The notes under the pieces were generated by a model. The model was not told where the DNA came from. It saw nothing but the letters and a program-made list of their open reading frames with translations, and ran no database searches. The position numbers were made by a program, and so were the translations under genes. A stretch of DNA of 38,170 bases from an uncultured Pseudoflavonifractor sp. (GTDB taxonomy: Bacteria > Bacillota > Clostridia > Oscillospirales > Oscillospiraceae), in contig CANDEE010000009.1 of the NCBI GenBank assembly GCA_947383685.1, forward strand, positions 1-38,170. The letters run 5' to 3'. Of the stretch, positions 14,063 to 22,683 are shown piece by piece (the first letter of the stretch is position 1; each line of letters begins with the position of its first letter).

Positions 14063-15256
14063 ATGAAAATCCTGGTTATCAACGCAGGCAGCTCCTCTCT
14101 CAAGTACCAGCTTATGGATTCCATCAGCCACGACGTACTGGCTAAGGGCCTGTGCGAGCGCATCGGCATCGACGGCCGCCTGACCCACAAGGTCCCCGGC
14201 AAAGAGGATTATAAGGCCGATATTCCCATGCCTACCCATGGTGAGGCCATCCAGTCTGTGCTGGACGCTCTGGTTTCTCCTGATTACGGCGTCATTAAGG
14301 ATGTAAAGGAAATTGACGCCGTGGGCCACCGGGTCCTCCACGGCGGCATGGCTTTCACCGAAAGCTGCATCGTGGACGACGCCTGCATTGCCGCCATTAA
14401 GGAATGTATCCCCCTGGGCCCCCTCCACAACCCCGCTAACCTTATGGGGATCGAGGCCTGCCAGAAGGTAATGGAAGGTACCCCCCAGGTAGCCGTGTTC
14501 GATACCGCTTTCCATATGACCATGCCCAAAAAGGCCTATACTTATGCCATCCCCTATGAGTACTACGAGAAGGACAAGGTGCGCCGCTACGGCTTCCACG
14601 GCACCTCCCACCGCTACGTGTCCGCCCGGGCTGCTGATATGTTGGGTAAGCCCGCCAAGGATTTGAAGATTATTACCTGTCACTTGGGCAACGGTTCCTC
14701 TCTGGCAGCCGTAAAGGGCGGCAAATGTGTGGACACCACCATGGGTCTTGGCCCCTTGGCCGGCTTCCCCATGGGCACCCGCTCCGGTGACATTGACGCT
14801 ACCATTTTGGAGTATCTGATGGGCCGATACGGTTATGACATCAAGGAAATGCTGAATATCCTGAATAAGAAATCTGGCGTACTGGGTATTTCCGGCGTTT
14901 CCTCTGACTTCCGGGACATCGGCGCCGCCGCCGAGCAGGGCAATCACCGGGCCCGGCTTGCTCTGGACGTATTCTATTACAGCGTAAAGAAGTACATCGG
15001 TGCATACGCTGCCGCCATGGGTGGAGTAGACGCTATTGTCTTTACCGCCGGCGTGGGCGAGAACGATGCCGCCGCCCGGATGGCTATTGCCTCCGGACTG
15101 GAGTACATGGGCGTAAAGATGGATGAGGACGCCAACAACATCCGGGGCAAGGAGGCAGTGATTTCTGCCCCTGACTCTAAGGTGCAGGTTCTTCTCATCC
15201 CCACAAATGAGGAGCTGATGATTGCCATGGACACAGCCGAATTGGTAAACAAATAA
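14063..15256 (+). CDS. ackA: Acetate kinase
   Basis: The 397-residue cytoplasmic enzyme converts acetyl phosphate and ADP to acetate and ATP, the ATP-yielding last step of acetate fermentation. The ASKHA-fold motifs are clear: VINAGSSSLKYQL (5-17), GHRVLHGG (about 89-96), FDTAFHMTMP (about 147), GFHGTSHRYV (about 178-187), HLGNGSSLAAV (about 207-217) and TAGVGEND near the C-terminus. The start at 14063 has AAGGAGAG upstream and the usual MKILVINAG opening. The phosphotransacetylase gene that often adjoins ackA is absent. A hairpin at 15266-15304 closes the unit. Confidence 0.97.
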   Translation: MKILVINAGSSSLKYQLMDSISHDVLAKGLCERIGIDGRLTHKVPGKEDYKADIPMPTHGEAIQSVLDALVSPDYGVIKDVKEIDAVGHRVLHGGMAFTESCIVDDACIAAIKECIPLGPLHNPANLMGIEACQKVMEGTPQVAVFDTAFHMTMPKKAYTYAIPYEYYEKDKVRRYGFHGTSHRYVSARAADMLGKPAKDLKIITCHLGNGSSLAAVKGGKCVDTTMGLGPLAGFPMGTRSGDIDATILEYLMGRYGYDIKEMLNILNKKSGVLGISGVSSDFRDIGAAAEQGNHRARLALDVFYYSVKKYIGAYAAAMGGVDAIVFTAGVGENDAAARMAIASGLEYMGVKMDEDANNIRGKEAVISAPDSKVQVLLIPTNEELMIAMDTAELVNK

Positions 15257-15265
15257 TTTCATCCC

Positions 15266-15304
15266 AAAAAGGTCCCCATCCATAACGAGGATGAGGACCT
15301 TTTT
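15266..15304 (+). terminator. Hairpin terminator of ackA
   Basis: AAAAAGGTCC (15266-15275) pairs with GGACCTTTTT (15295-15304), with an inner CATCC/GGATG stem; the T run ends the hairpin. Confidence 0.9.
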
Positions 15305-15332
15305 ATCATATAAACCAGCACTTTACATTATA

Positions 15333-15364
15333 AAAAGGGACATGGCTTTTGCCATGTCCCTTTT
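15333..15364. terminator. Hairpin terminator of gdhA, usable in both directions
   Basis: AAAAGGGACATGGC (15333-15346) and GCCATGTCCCTTTT (15351-15364) form a perfect 14-bp stem with a TTTT loop, 24 bases past the gdhA stop on the minus strand. Confidence 0.88.
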
Positions 15365-15387
15365 CTCATCATTTTGGGGCTTCGCTT

Positions 15388-16734
15388 TTACACAATACCC
15401 TGAGCCAGCATAGCCTCAGCCACCTTCAGGAAGCCGGCGATGTTGGCGCCCGCCACCAGGTTGCCCTCCATGCCGTACTCCTTGGCGGCACCGGCAGCGG
15501 CATTGTAGATACTGACCATGATGCCGTGGAGCTTCTGATCCACTTCCTCAAAGGTCCAACTCAGCCGCTGGGAATTCTGGCTCATCTCCAGGCCGGAGGT
15601 TGCCACACCGCCAGCATTGGCCGCCTTAGCGGGGGCAAAGAGAATGCCCGCAGCCTGGAAAACCGCTACAGCCTCCGGAGTACTGGGCATATTGGCTCCT
15701 TCCGCCACGGCAAAGCAGCCGTTCTTCATCAGAGCTTTGGCGCTCTCCCCGTCCAACTCGTTCTGGGTTGCACAGGGCAGAGCCACATCACAGGCCACCG
15801 TCCAAATGCCCTTGCAGCCTTCCACATACTTGGCAGAGGGCACATAGTCCAGGTAGGTCTTAATCCGGGCCCGCTTGACCTCCTTAATCTCCTTCATCAC
15901 CTTATAGTCAATGCCGTTCTCGTCCACGATGTAGCCGTTGGAGTCAGACATGGCGATGACCTTGGCCCCCAACTGGGTCGCTTTCTGGTTGGCATAGATA
16001 GCCACGTTGCCAGAGCCGGAAATCACCACCCTGGCCCCCTTAAAGGACTTACCTGCGGCTTTCAGCATCTCGTCGGTGAAATAGCACAGGCCATAGCCTG
16101 TGGCTTCAGTCCGAGCCAAAGAACCGCCATAGGTCAATCCCTTCCCCGTAAGGACTCCCGTAAACTCGTTGCGCAGCCGCTTATACTGCCCATAAAGGTA
16201 GCCGATCTCCCGGCCGCCCACACCAATATCGCCGGCGGGCACATCTGTGTCAGCGCCAATGTGGCGCTGCAGCTCAGTCATGAAGGACTGGCAGAAACGC
16301 ATAACCTCGGCATCGGACTTGCCCTTGGGGTCAAAGTCACTGCCTCCCTTTCCGCCACCGATAGGCAGAGTGGTCAGAGAGTTTTTGAACACCTGCTCAA
16401 ATCCCAGGAATTTGATGATGGACAGATTTACGCTGGGATGGAGCCGCAGGCCGCCCTTGTAGGGACCGATGGCGGAGTTGAACTGGACCCGGTAGCCCCG
16501 GTTTACCTGGACCTTGCCGCTATCGTCCACCCAGGGCACCCGAAACATGACGATGCGCTCCGGCTCCACCAGGCGTTCAATGACTCCGTTCTTCTCCAGC
16601 TCTGGGCGGCGCTCCACCACAGGCTCCAGAGATTCCAGCACCTCCTGAACAGCTTGGAGGAATTCCGGCTCATGGGCACTTTTTTTCTCCAGAGAGGCGT
16701 AGACACTTTTCAGGTACGCGTTTTTCAAAGCCAT
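15388..16734 (-). CDS. gdhA: NADP-type glutamate dehydrogenase
   Basis: The 448-residue enzyme interconverts 2-oxoglutarate plus ammonium and glutamate and is the main ammonium entry or exit point in many gut Clostridia. The glutamate-binding region YKGGLRLHPSVN and the catalytic lysine region LPIGGGKGGSDFDPKGKSD are intact. DVPAGDIGVGGREIG and the Rossmann motif VISGSGNVA follow, and the length suits the hexameric 450-residue class. ATG 16734 is chosen because AAGGAG lies ten bases before it; ATG 16740 in the same frame has only four bases of spacing but cannot be ruled out. Cofactor preference (NADP) is inferred from subclass resemblance. It is transcribed alone. Confidence 0.95.
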   Translation of the reverse strand: MALKNAYLKSVYASLEKKSAHEPEFLQAVQEVLESLEPVVERRPELEKNGVIERLVEPERIVMFRVPWVDDSGKVQVNRGYRVQFNSAIGPYKGGLRLHPSVNLSIIKFLGFEQVFKNSLTTLPIGGGKGGSDFDPKGKSDAEVMRFCQSFMTELQRHIGADTDVPAGDIGVGGREIGYLYGQYKRLRNEFTGVLTGKGLTYGGSLARTEATGYGLCYFTDEMLKAAGKSFKGARVVISGSGNVAIYANQKATQLGAKVIAMSDSNGYIVDENGIDYKVMKEIKEVKRARIKTYLDYVPSAKYVEGCKGIWTVACDVALPCATQNELDGESAKALMKNGCFAVAEGANMPSTPEAVAVFQAAGILFAPAKAANAGGVATSGLEMSQNSQRLSWTFEEVDQKLHGIMVSIYNAAAGAAKEYGMEGNLVAGANIAGFLKVAEAMLAQGIV

Positions 16735-16817
16735 GTCCATCAAACTCCTTTTCAGATAAGACGGATTGACCCGTCATTCATTCAATTTCGCCCCAAATTG
16801 CTTTTTGGAACGTGATT

Positions 16818-16846
16818 ATTATACAACGCGCTAAAGTAAAATGCAA
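16818..16846 (-). promoter_or_regulatory. Sigma-A promoter of gdhA
   Basis: On the minus strand TTGCAT (16846-16841) and TATAAT (16823-16818) with a 17-base spacer; a leader of about 75-80 bases follows. Confidence 0.85.
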
Positions 16847-16918
16847 GAAAAAGTTGTCGGACTTGCAATTTTTCTCTGTTCCTCATTTCTCTTTCGTCTC
16901 TTTCCCCAGCATCCGCCA

Positions 16919-16947
16919 TTGTGTGATGGGAAAATCTGTGATAGACT
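16919..16947 (+). promoter_or_regulatory. Possible sigma-A promoter of the COG2509 gene
   Basis: TTGTGT (16919-16924) and TAGACT (16942-16947) with 17 bases between, close to the start at 16966. Confidence 0.45.
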
Positions 16948-16965
16948 AACAAAAGGTGATGTGCC

Positions 16966-18600
16966 ATGATACGAATCCAAAATTTGTCCCTTCCTTTGGA
17001 CTTTGGGCCGGAGGAGCTAAAACGCAAGGCCTCCAAGATGCTGGGTGTATCCGCTTCCGCCCTGGGAGCGGTCCGTCTGCTGCGCCAGTCAGTGGACGCC
17101 CGAAAAAAGAACGATGTGCGGTATGTGTGCTCCGTGGGCGTGGAGCTGAATGGAGCCGCCAAACTGGTGGAGCGGCTCCACGATGGGAATGTGAGCCTTT
17201 GGGACCCCCAACCCTATGTGTTCCCGGGCGTAAAACGAAGCTCTCCCCTGCCCCCGGTAGTGGTTGGGATGGGGCCGGCGGGGCTGTTCTGCGCCCTGTT
17301 TCTGGCCCGGAACGGTCTTCCTCCCATTGTGCTGGAACGGGGCCGAAATGTAGATGAGCGAACAGAGGATGTGGAGCATTTTTGGCAAACCGGGGCGTTG
17401 TCCCGCACCTCCAATGTCCAGTTTGGCGAGGGCGGCGCCGGAACCTTCTCAGACGGCAAGCTGAATACAGGCACCCACGATGGACGTATCGCCGCTGTGT
17501 TGGAGGAATTTGTCCGCCATGGCGCCCCAGAGGATATTCTCTGGCAGCAAAAACCCCACGTGGGTACTGATATTCTTCGGGGCGTGGTGAAGTCCATACG
17601 AGAGGAGCTTCTCTCCCTGGGGGCAGAGGTCCGTTTTGAGCACCAGCTCACCGGGCTGCGGGTGGAGGACGGACGCCTTACGGGAATTTACTTTGATAAC
17701 GAACAGGGGCCGGCAAATGAGCCGCTGACCTGCGACGCCCTGGTACTGGCGCCCGGTCACTCAGCCCGTGACACCTTTGAGATGCTGTATGAGGCAGGCG
17801 TACCGATGGAGAGCAAGCCCTTTGCCATCGGCTGCCGCATCGAGCATGAGCAGGCCGCCATTTCCGAGGCCCAGTATGGCCCCGTCTGGACAAAATTGCC
17901 CCCAGCGGACTATAAGCTGGCCTGCCATTTACCAAATGGCCGCTCCGCCTTCACTTTCTGTGTCTGTCCGGGAGGACAGGTAGTCGCGGCTGCCAGCGAT
18001 TATGGACAAGTGGTCACCAACGGCATGAGCCTGCGGGCCAGAGACGGAAAAAATATCAATGGTGGTTTTCTGGTGGGGGTGGGTCCCGAGGACTTTGGGG
18101 ACAACGGTCCCTTAGCCGGAGTCCGCTTTCAGGAGATATGGGAGAGGGCGGCATGGGACCTGGGAACTGGTGGAGCGTCTCCCCTGTATTACCCGGACAA
18201 GCCTGTATTTCGTGCGCCCGCACAATTAGTGGGAGATTTTCTGGCAGGACGGACTTCAAAGACTTTGGGTTCCCTCACTCCCACATACCGTCCCAGCGTG
18301 GTCCCCGCCAGTTTGGATGACTGCCTCCCCGCCTATGTGGCCGATACTCTCCGCGCAGCCCTTCCACTCCTTGACCGCAAACTTCACGGCTTTGCCGATT
18401 CGGGAGCCGTGCTGACCGGCATTGAGACCCGCTCCTCCTCCCCTGTCCGCATCCTGCGGGATGAGGGGTTTCAATCCCCCCTCCGGGGTCTTTACCCCTG
18501 CGGCGAGGGGGCAGGCTACGCAGGCGGTATTACCTCCGCCGCCGTGGATGGTATCCGGGTAGCCGAGGCCCTGGCGGCTGGGTCTCACAAAATGGACTAA
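16966..18600 (+). CDS. FAD-dependent dehydrogenase, COG2509 type
   Basis: The 544-residue flavoprotein has an N-terminal domain (1-95) and then the FAD-binding dinucleotide motif VVVGMGPAGLFCAL (about 98-111) and LERGRNVDERT. These are followed by the family hallmark NVQFGEGGAGTFSDGKLNTGTHD (about 148-170, written here in part). A C-terminal GEGAGYAGGITSAAVDG closes the FAD site. Members are widespread in Firmicutes but the substrate is not established. The ribosome site is AAGGTGAT, which pairs with the distal anti-Shine-Dalgarno bases. A hairpin terminator follows, and the next gene is an unrelated integrase. Confidence 0.88.
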   Translation: MIRIQNLSLPLDFGPEELKRKASKMLGVSASALGAVRLLRQSVDARKKNDVRYVCSVGVELNGAAKLVERLHDGNVSLWDPQPYVFPGVKRSSPLPPVVVGMGPAGLFCALFLARNGLPPIVLERGRNVDERTEDVEHFWQTGALSRTSNVQFGEGGAGTFSDGKLNTGTHDGRIAAVLEEFVRHGAPEDILWQQKPHVGTDILRGVVKSIREELLSLGAEVRFEHQLTGLRVEDGRLTGIYFDNEQGPANEPLTCDALVLAPGHSARDTFEMLYEAGVPMESKPFAIGCRIEHEQAAISEAQYGPVWTKLPPADYKLACHLPNGRSAFTFCVCPGGQVVAAASDYGQVVTNGMSLRARDGKNINGGFLVGVGPEDFGDNGPLAGVRFQEIWERAAWDLGTGGASPLYYPDKPVFRAPAQLVGDFLAGRTSKTLGSLTPTYRPSVVPASLDDCLPAYVADTLRAALPLLDRKLHGFADSGAVLTGIETRSSSPVRILRDEGFQSPLRGLYPCGEGAGYAGGITSAAVDGIRVAEALAAGSHKMD

Positions 18601-18624
18601 GAATGGTTATTCAGTCCTGTATAG

Positions 18625-18667
18625 AATCTCCTCTGCGTCCAAATATTAGGGCACAGAGGAGATTTTT
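18625..18667 (+). terminator. Hairpin terminator of the COG2509 gene
   Basis: AATCTCCTCTG (18625-18635) pairs with CAGAGGAGATT (18654-18664), followed by TTTTT ending at 18667; the 18-base loop can pair further as GTCC/GGGC. Confidence 0.85.
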
Positions 18668-18738
18668 CTATCTCTTTTCTTTCCAGCATGATAATCTTTA
18701 CTATTATTCCTGTCAAAACAGAAAGGAGAAAGAGATTT

Positions 18739-19872
18739 ATGAGCAGGATCAGGTACGAAAGAGGAATTTCCTACGACAACGAACGGCACCTGTATTATCT
18801 CTACATGGACTTGGGGCGTGACGAGGAGGGCCGCAGGATTCGCCAGTACGGCACTTATCCTACCCTCTCCGCCACCCGGAGGGCCAAAAACCAGTTCTTG
18901 ATGAAAAAGGCACAGGGCGCCCTCGTCCGCCCCGTTCATATGTCTCTGGACCAATGGTTGGATACGTGGATGCAGGAGGTCGTTATCCCCAACCGGGCTG
19001 AAACCACCGCCTACGGCTACCGCAAAATCATTGATAACCACCTCTCTCCCGCTTTGGGGAATATTCCTCTCCAGGACTTGTCTCCCAACGACTTACAGCA
19101 TTACTATGCCATGCTCATGCAGAAAAAGGGATTAAGCCCCAACACTGTCCGGCGGCACCATGACCTACTCTCTGCCGCACTCCACGCCGCCATACGGCAG
19201 GACCTGATTTCCCGCTGCCCCACAGAACGGGTGGAGCCACCCCACGTTGTCTATAAGGAAACCCGGTTCTATACGGCAGAAAACTTGAAAAAACTCTATC
19301 AACTGGTGGAAGGCCACTGGCTGGAAACGGTGGTCCACTTGGCAGGGAGCCTTGGGCTACGGCGGGAGGAAATCTGCGGACTGCGGTGGAACAGCGTGGA
19401 CTTTCAGGCGCGAAAAATCCACATCCGGGAAGCCCGGACCGCCGCCGGGGCTAAGGTCATTGACAAGGAGACCAAAAACCGCTCCTCCACCCGGGTACTG
19501 CACATGGGGGACGATATTTACCACCTTCTGCGCCAGGAGCGGCGGCGGCAAAACGAAAAAAGGCTGAGTATGGGCGCGGACTGGCCAAACAGCGGTATGG
19601 TAGCGGTGGACAAACGGGGGAAGCCCTTTTCTCCCAACAGCCTCTCCATGAGCTTCACCCGGTTTATCCGCAACAGCGGCCTGCCGCCCCTGACCCTTCA
19701 CGGACTGCGTCATACCTTTGCTACGGTGGCTTCCACCCAAGGCGCGCCCCTGTTTGACATTGGCAAGGCCCTGGGGCATTCCACCCCCGCCACCACAGGA
19801 AAGATATACACCCACCTGGCAGACCAGCTCCACACCGATACGCTGGCACGGGTAGCGGCAGCGCTGCGCTAG
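18739..19872 (+). CDS. Orphan tyrosine recombinase with AP2-like N-terminal domain
   Basis: The 377-residue site-specific recombinase has an AP2-like DNA-binding N-terminus (about 1-55), a SAM-like core-binding domain (about 68-155) and a catalytic domain. The catalytic residues are all present: R208 (SLGLRREE), K246, H321 and R324 (LHGLRHTFA), H347 (LGHS) and nucleophile Y357. It resembles integrases of Firmicutes integrative elements and phages. AAAGGAG precedes ATG 18739. No excisionase, relaxase, phage or cargo gene lies beside it; the neighbours are chromosomal metabolic genes. It is either a relic of a lost element or a domesticated recombinase. Confidence 0.93.
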   Translation: MSRIRYERGISYDNERHLYYLYMDLGRDEEGRRIRQYGTYPTLSATRRAKNQFLMKKAQGALVRPVHMSLDQWLDTWMQEVVIPNRAETTAYGYRKIIDNHLSPALGNIPLQDLSPNDLQHYYAMLMQKKGLSPNTVRRHHDLLSAALHAAIRQDLISRCPTERVEPPHVVYKETRFYTAENLKKLYQLVEGHWLETVVHLAGSLGLRREEICGLRWNSVDFQARKIHIREARTAAGAKVIDKETKNRSSTRVLHMGDDIYHLLRQERRRQNEKRLSMGADWPNSGMVAVDKRGKPFSPNSLSMSFTRFIRNSGLPPLTLHGLRHTFATVASTQGAPLFDIGKALGHSTPATTGKIYTHLADQLHTDTLARVAAALR

Positions 19873-19983
19873 GCCACTTTGCCAAAAAGAGAAACCTATC
19901 GGATGCCGATTCATAAAATGGCAACATTTTTGTGATATTTTATATTTTGATAGAATTGTTCTTTACCAGGAAAGGAGGCATTT

Positions 19984-21351
19984 ATGGCTAGTAATCCCAA
20001 TTATTTCGACCTTCGTCCAGAGGTTCGGGCTATGGCGGCTGACGTCCGAAAGCATAGCCGTATCAATGTAAGCGACTACGCCAAATATGATGTTAAACGG
20101 GGGCTTCGGGACTTGAACGGCAAAGGCGTGGTGGCAGGCCTTACCGAAATCTCCGACGTCCACGCCAAGGACAAGCTCCCCGATGGGAGCGAGGTCCCCT
20201 GCGAGGGTAAGCTTTATTACCGGGGCGTGGATGTGGAGGAACTGGTCTCGGGCGCTCTCAAGGAAAACCGTTTTGGCTTTGAGGAGGCCGCCTATCTTCT
20301 CCTGCTGGGCCATCTGCCCAACGGGACCGAACTGGCGGAATTTCAAGAGCTTCTAAGCTATTACCGCTCTCTCCCTAACAATTTTGTCCGAGATGTGATT
20401 TTAAAGGCCCCCAGCCGGGACGTTATGAACTCCCTGGCCAGAAGCGTCCTCAATATGGCGGCCTATGACAGCAGGGCGGATAACATCCACCTGTCAAACG
20501 TAATGCGCCAGTGCTTGCAGCTCATTGCTGTGTTCCCCCTGTTGTCGGTCTACGCCTACCAGGCTTGCAATTATAAAGAGGGCAACAGCCTCTATATTCA
20601 CGCGCCCAAGCCGGGCCTGTCCACAGCAGAGACCTTCCTGTCCCTTCTCCGCCCTGATTCCCAATACAGCCCGTGGGAGGCAAAGGTACTGGACGCCTGT
20701 CTCACCCTTCATGCAGAGCATGGAGGCGGCAACAATTCCACCTTTACCACCCATGTGGTCACCTCCTCCGGCACCGATACATATTCCTGCATGGCAGCGG
20801 CTCTGGCCTCCTTGAAAGGCCCGCGGCACGGTGGTGCCAACATTATGGTGGTGCGGATGTTTGAGGATATGAAGGAAACTGTCCGGGACTGGACCGATGA
20901 GGACGAAGTACGCACCTATCTCCAGGCTTTACTGGAAAAGCGGGCCTTTGACAAATCGGGGCTTATCTACGGTATGGGCCACGCTGTTTATTCCCTGTCC
21001 GATCCCCGGGCAAAAGTCCTGAAAGCGTTGGTAGAAAAGCTGTCGGCAGAAAAGGGGCGGCAGGCGGATTACCAGCTTTATTCTCTTGTAGAGCGGCTGG
21101 GGCCCGAAATTATCGCCGGGGAACGAAAAATGTATAAGGGCGTTTCCGCAAATGTCGACTTCTACTCCGGCTTTGTGTACCACATGATGGACCTGCCCTT
21201 GGAGCTTTACACCCCGCTTTTCGCTATTGCCCGCGTTGTGGGATGGAGCGCCCACCGGATGGAGGAGCTTATCAACATGGGAAAAATCATTCGTCCTGCC
21301 TACCAGTATGTGGGACGTCAAAAGTCTTATCAGCCGCTTTCCGAGCGCTGA
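19984..21351 (+). CDS. Citrate synthase
   Basis: The 455-residue enzyme condenses acetyl-CoA and oxaloacetate to citrate, probably for 2-oxoglutarate and glutamate synthesis in this anaerobe (inference). Active-site regions are intact: LHAEHGGGNNSTF with the first catalytic His (about 240-252), LKGPRHGGAN (about 277-286), YGMGHAVYSLSDPRA (about 326) with the second His, and NVDFYSG with the catalytic Asp (about 389). The extended N-terminus (about 40 residues) and the length are those of a citrate synthase subgroup common in Clostridia. The ribosome site is AAAGGAGG. It is followed by a strong terminator at 21445-21483. Confidence 0.94.
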   Translation: MASNPNYFDLRPEVRAMAADVRKHSRINVSDYAKYDVKRGLRDLNGKGVVAGLTEISDVHAKDKLPDGSEVPCEGKLYYRGVDVEELVSGALKENRFGFEEAAYLLLLGHLPNGTELAEFQELLSYYRSLPNNFVRDVILKAPSRDVMNSLARSVLNMAAYDSRADNIHLSNVMRQCLQLIAVFPLLSVYAYQACNYKEGNSLYIHAPKPGLSTAETFLSLLRPDSQYSPWEAKVLDACLTLHAEHGGGNNSTFTTHVVTSSGTDTYSCMAAALASLKGPRHGGANIMVVRMFEDMKETVRDWTDEDEVRTYLQALLEKRAFDKSGLIYGMGHAVYSLSDPRAKVLKALVEKLSAEKGRQADYQLYSLVERLGPEIIAGERKMYKGVSANVDFYSGFVYHMMDLPLELYTPLFAIARVVGWSAHRMEELINMGKIIRPAYQYVGRQKSYQPLSER

Positions 21352-21444
21352 ATGCCCAAGAAGAAAGCGATCACGTAAGAGTCGTTCTCATAAGGAGGCA
21401 CGAAGGTCGCTGAGACACGGCCCCATGTTTCTAAATCATCAAGT

Positions 21445-21483
21445 AAAAAGGGGTGGGAGTTTGAGAACCTCCCGCCCCTTTTT
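21445..21483 (+). terminator. Hairpin terminator downstream of citrate synthase
   Basis: AAAAAGGGGTGGGAG (21445-21459) pairs with CTCCCGCCCCTTTTT (21469-21483), one G-U pair. The 93 bases between the citrate synthase stop and this hairpin hold no gene I can support. Confidence 0.9.
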
Positions 21484-21508
21484 ATGTCGGTAAACACAAA
21501 TTTGCGTA

Positions 21509-21703
21509 TTAGGATTTTTTCTTGATTTCTCTGATGATCCAGCAAGCACAAATCACAACAACCGCACAGACTAATAGCCCTGTAAATCCAATGGCACTGA
21601 TTGCAAGGTCATCTGCCAAAGAAAATGGAAAAAAGTCAAGCATTGCTCCACAACACCATAGAACAATGAATCCTATCATGATTGAAATTGCCTTGCTTTT
21701 CAC
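21509..21703 (-). CDS. Small two-helix membrane protein, unknown function
   Basis: The 64-residue protein has two strongly hydrophobic segments (about 5-30 and 36-57) and a basic end, REIKKKS. I do not recognise a family. The GTG start at 21703 has an AGAGGTG site six bases upstream, and a promoter (TTGCGA-17-TACAAT) lies at 21739-21767, so expression is plausible. Two upstream in-frame starts lack such a site. It stands alone between the citrate synthase terminator and the ABC-operon terminator. Confidence 0.6.
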   Translation of the reverse strand: MKSKAISIMIGFIVLWCCGAMLDFFPFSLADDLAISAIGFTGLLVCAVVVICACWIIREIKKKS

Positions 21704-21738
21704 GATAAGCACCTCTTAAATCTGCGATTTGTACTTCT

Positions 21739-21767
21739 ATTGTATCATATTAAACTGCTGTTCGCAA
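21739..21767 (-). promoter_or_regulatory. Sigma-A promoter of the 64-residue membrane protein gene
   Basis: Minus strand TTGCGA (21767-21762) and TACAAT (21744-21739), 17-base spacer. The -35 box directly adjoins the U-tract of the ABC-operon terminator. Confidence 0.7.
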
Positions 21768-21769
21768 CG

Positions 21770-21807
21770 AAAAGCAGAGCGGGCGTCACGAGGGACGCCC
21801 GCTCTGC
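21770..21807 (-). terminator. Hairpin terminator of the ABC transporter operon
   Basis: A perfect 14-bp stem (21774-21787 with 21794-21807, six-base loop) is followed on the minus strand by TTTT. Confidence 0.88.
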
Positions 21808-21888
21808 AATACTATCAACCACTGATCCAGCCTGAACAACTTCTATTATGGGACGTGGCCGCAGGGGCCGCCTTTCTTCTTTGGATTT

Positions 21889-22683
21889 TTAGGATAGGAG
21901 CAGCTTGTCGTCAGCCTCATCGGAACCGGAAACTTTACTGAACATCTCCAAAAGCCCCTCCACCGTCAGTTTTTTCTTTTCCTCGCCGGAAACGTCAATG
22001 GCGACCCGGCCCTCATACATCATAATAAGCCTGTCGCCGTGAGCGATGGCGTCCCGCATATTATGCGTAATCATAAGCGTGGTCAGCTTATCCCGCTGGA
22101 CGATGGTTTCAGTTGTTTCCAGCACCTTTGCCGCCGTTTTGGGATCCAGTGCGGCAGTATGCTCGTCCAAAAGGAGGAGCTTTGGCTTCTTCAGGGTCGC
22201 CATCAGCAGGGTCAGCGCCTGCCGCTGACCGCCGGAGAGAAGTCCCACCTTAGAGGTCATTCGCTCCTCCAGTCCCAGGTCCAGGATTTTGAGAAGCTCC
22301 CGGTATTCCTCCCGCTCCGCTTTGGTGATACCGCTTTTTAATCCTCTCCCCTGACCCCGGCGGGCAGCCAGGGCCAGGTTTTCCTCGATCTGCATGGTGG
22401 CGGCGGTACCCATCATGGGGTCCTGGAAGACCCGGCCAATATAGGGCGCCCGCTTGTGCTCGGGAAGATGGGTCACATCCACCCCATCAATGGTGATGGA
22501 GCCCTGGTCCACCGGATAGACCCCGGCCACCGCGTTCATCAGGGTGGACTTGCCTGCTCCGTTGCCGCCGATAACGGTAACGAACTCCCCATCGTTCAGG
22601 GTAAGGCTAACTCCTCTAAGAGCTACCTTCTCGTTGACGGTATTGGCGTTAAAGGTCTTCCAAATATTTTTGATTTCAAGCAC
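21889..22683 (-). CDS. ABC transporter ATP-binding protein
   Basis: The 264-residue nucleotide-binding subunit powers the importer encoded with the next two genes. Motifs: Walker A GGNGAGKST at about residues 39-47, Q-loop VFQDP, signature LLSGGQRQALTLLMA, Walker B LLLLDEHTAALD and switch His in MITHNMRD. The GTG start at 22683 has AAGGAGG nine bases upstream, and GTGCTTGA overlaps the permease stop by eight bases. An ATG at 22716 would add 11 residues of poor quality overlapping the permease. Partner permease type and context match the TrpXYZ-like/ABC_sub_bind systems. Confidence 0.93.
   Translation of the reverse strand: MLEIKNIWKTFNANTVNEKVALRGVSLTLNDGEFVTVIGGNGAGKSTLMNAVAGVYPVDQGSITIDGVDVTHLPEHKRAPYIGRVFQDPMMGTAATMQIEENLALAARRGQGRGLKSGITKAEREEYRELLKILDLGLEERMTSKVGLLSGGQRQALTLLMATLKKPKLLLLDEHTAALDPKTAAKVLETTETIVQRDKLTTLMITHNMRDAIAHGDRLIMMYEGRVAIDVSGEEKKKLTVEGLLEMFSKVSGSDEADDKLLLS

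Noticed and set aside
14036..15283. 415-codon antisense frame over ackA
   Set aside because: Shadow of acetate kinase; low-complexity His/Gly/Val content and no ribosome site.
15349..16815. 488-codon plus-strand frame over gdhA
   Set aside because: Antisense shadow of glutamate dehydrogenase.
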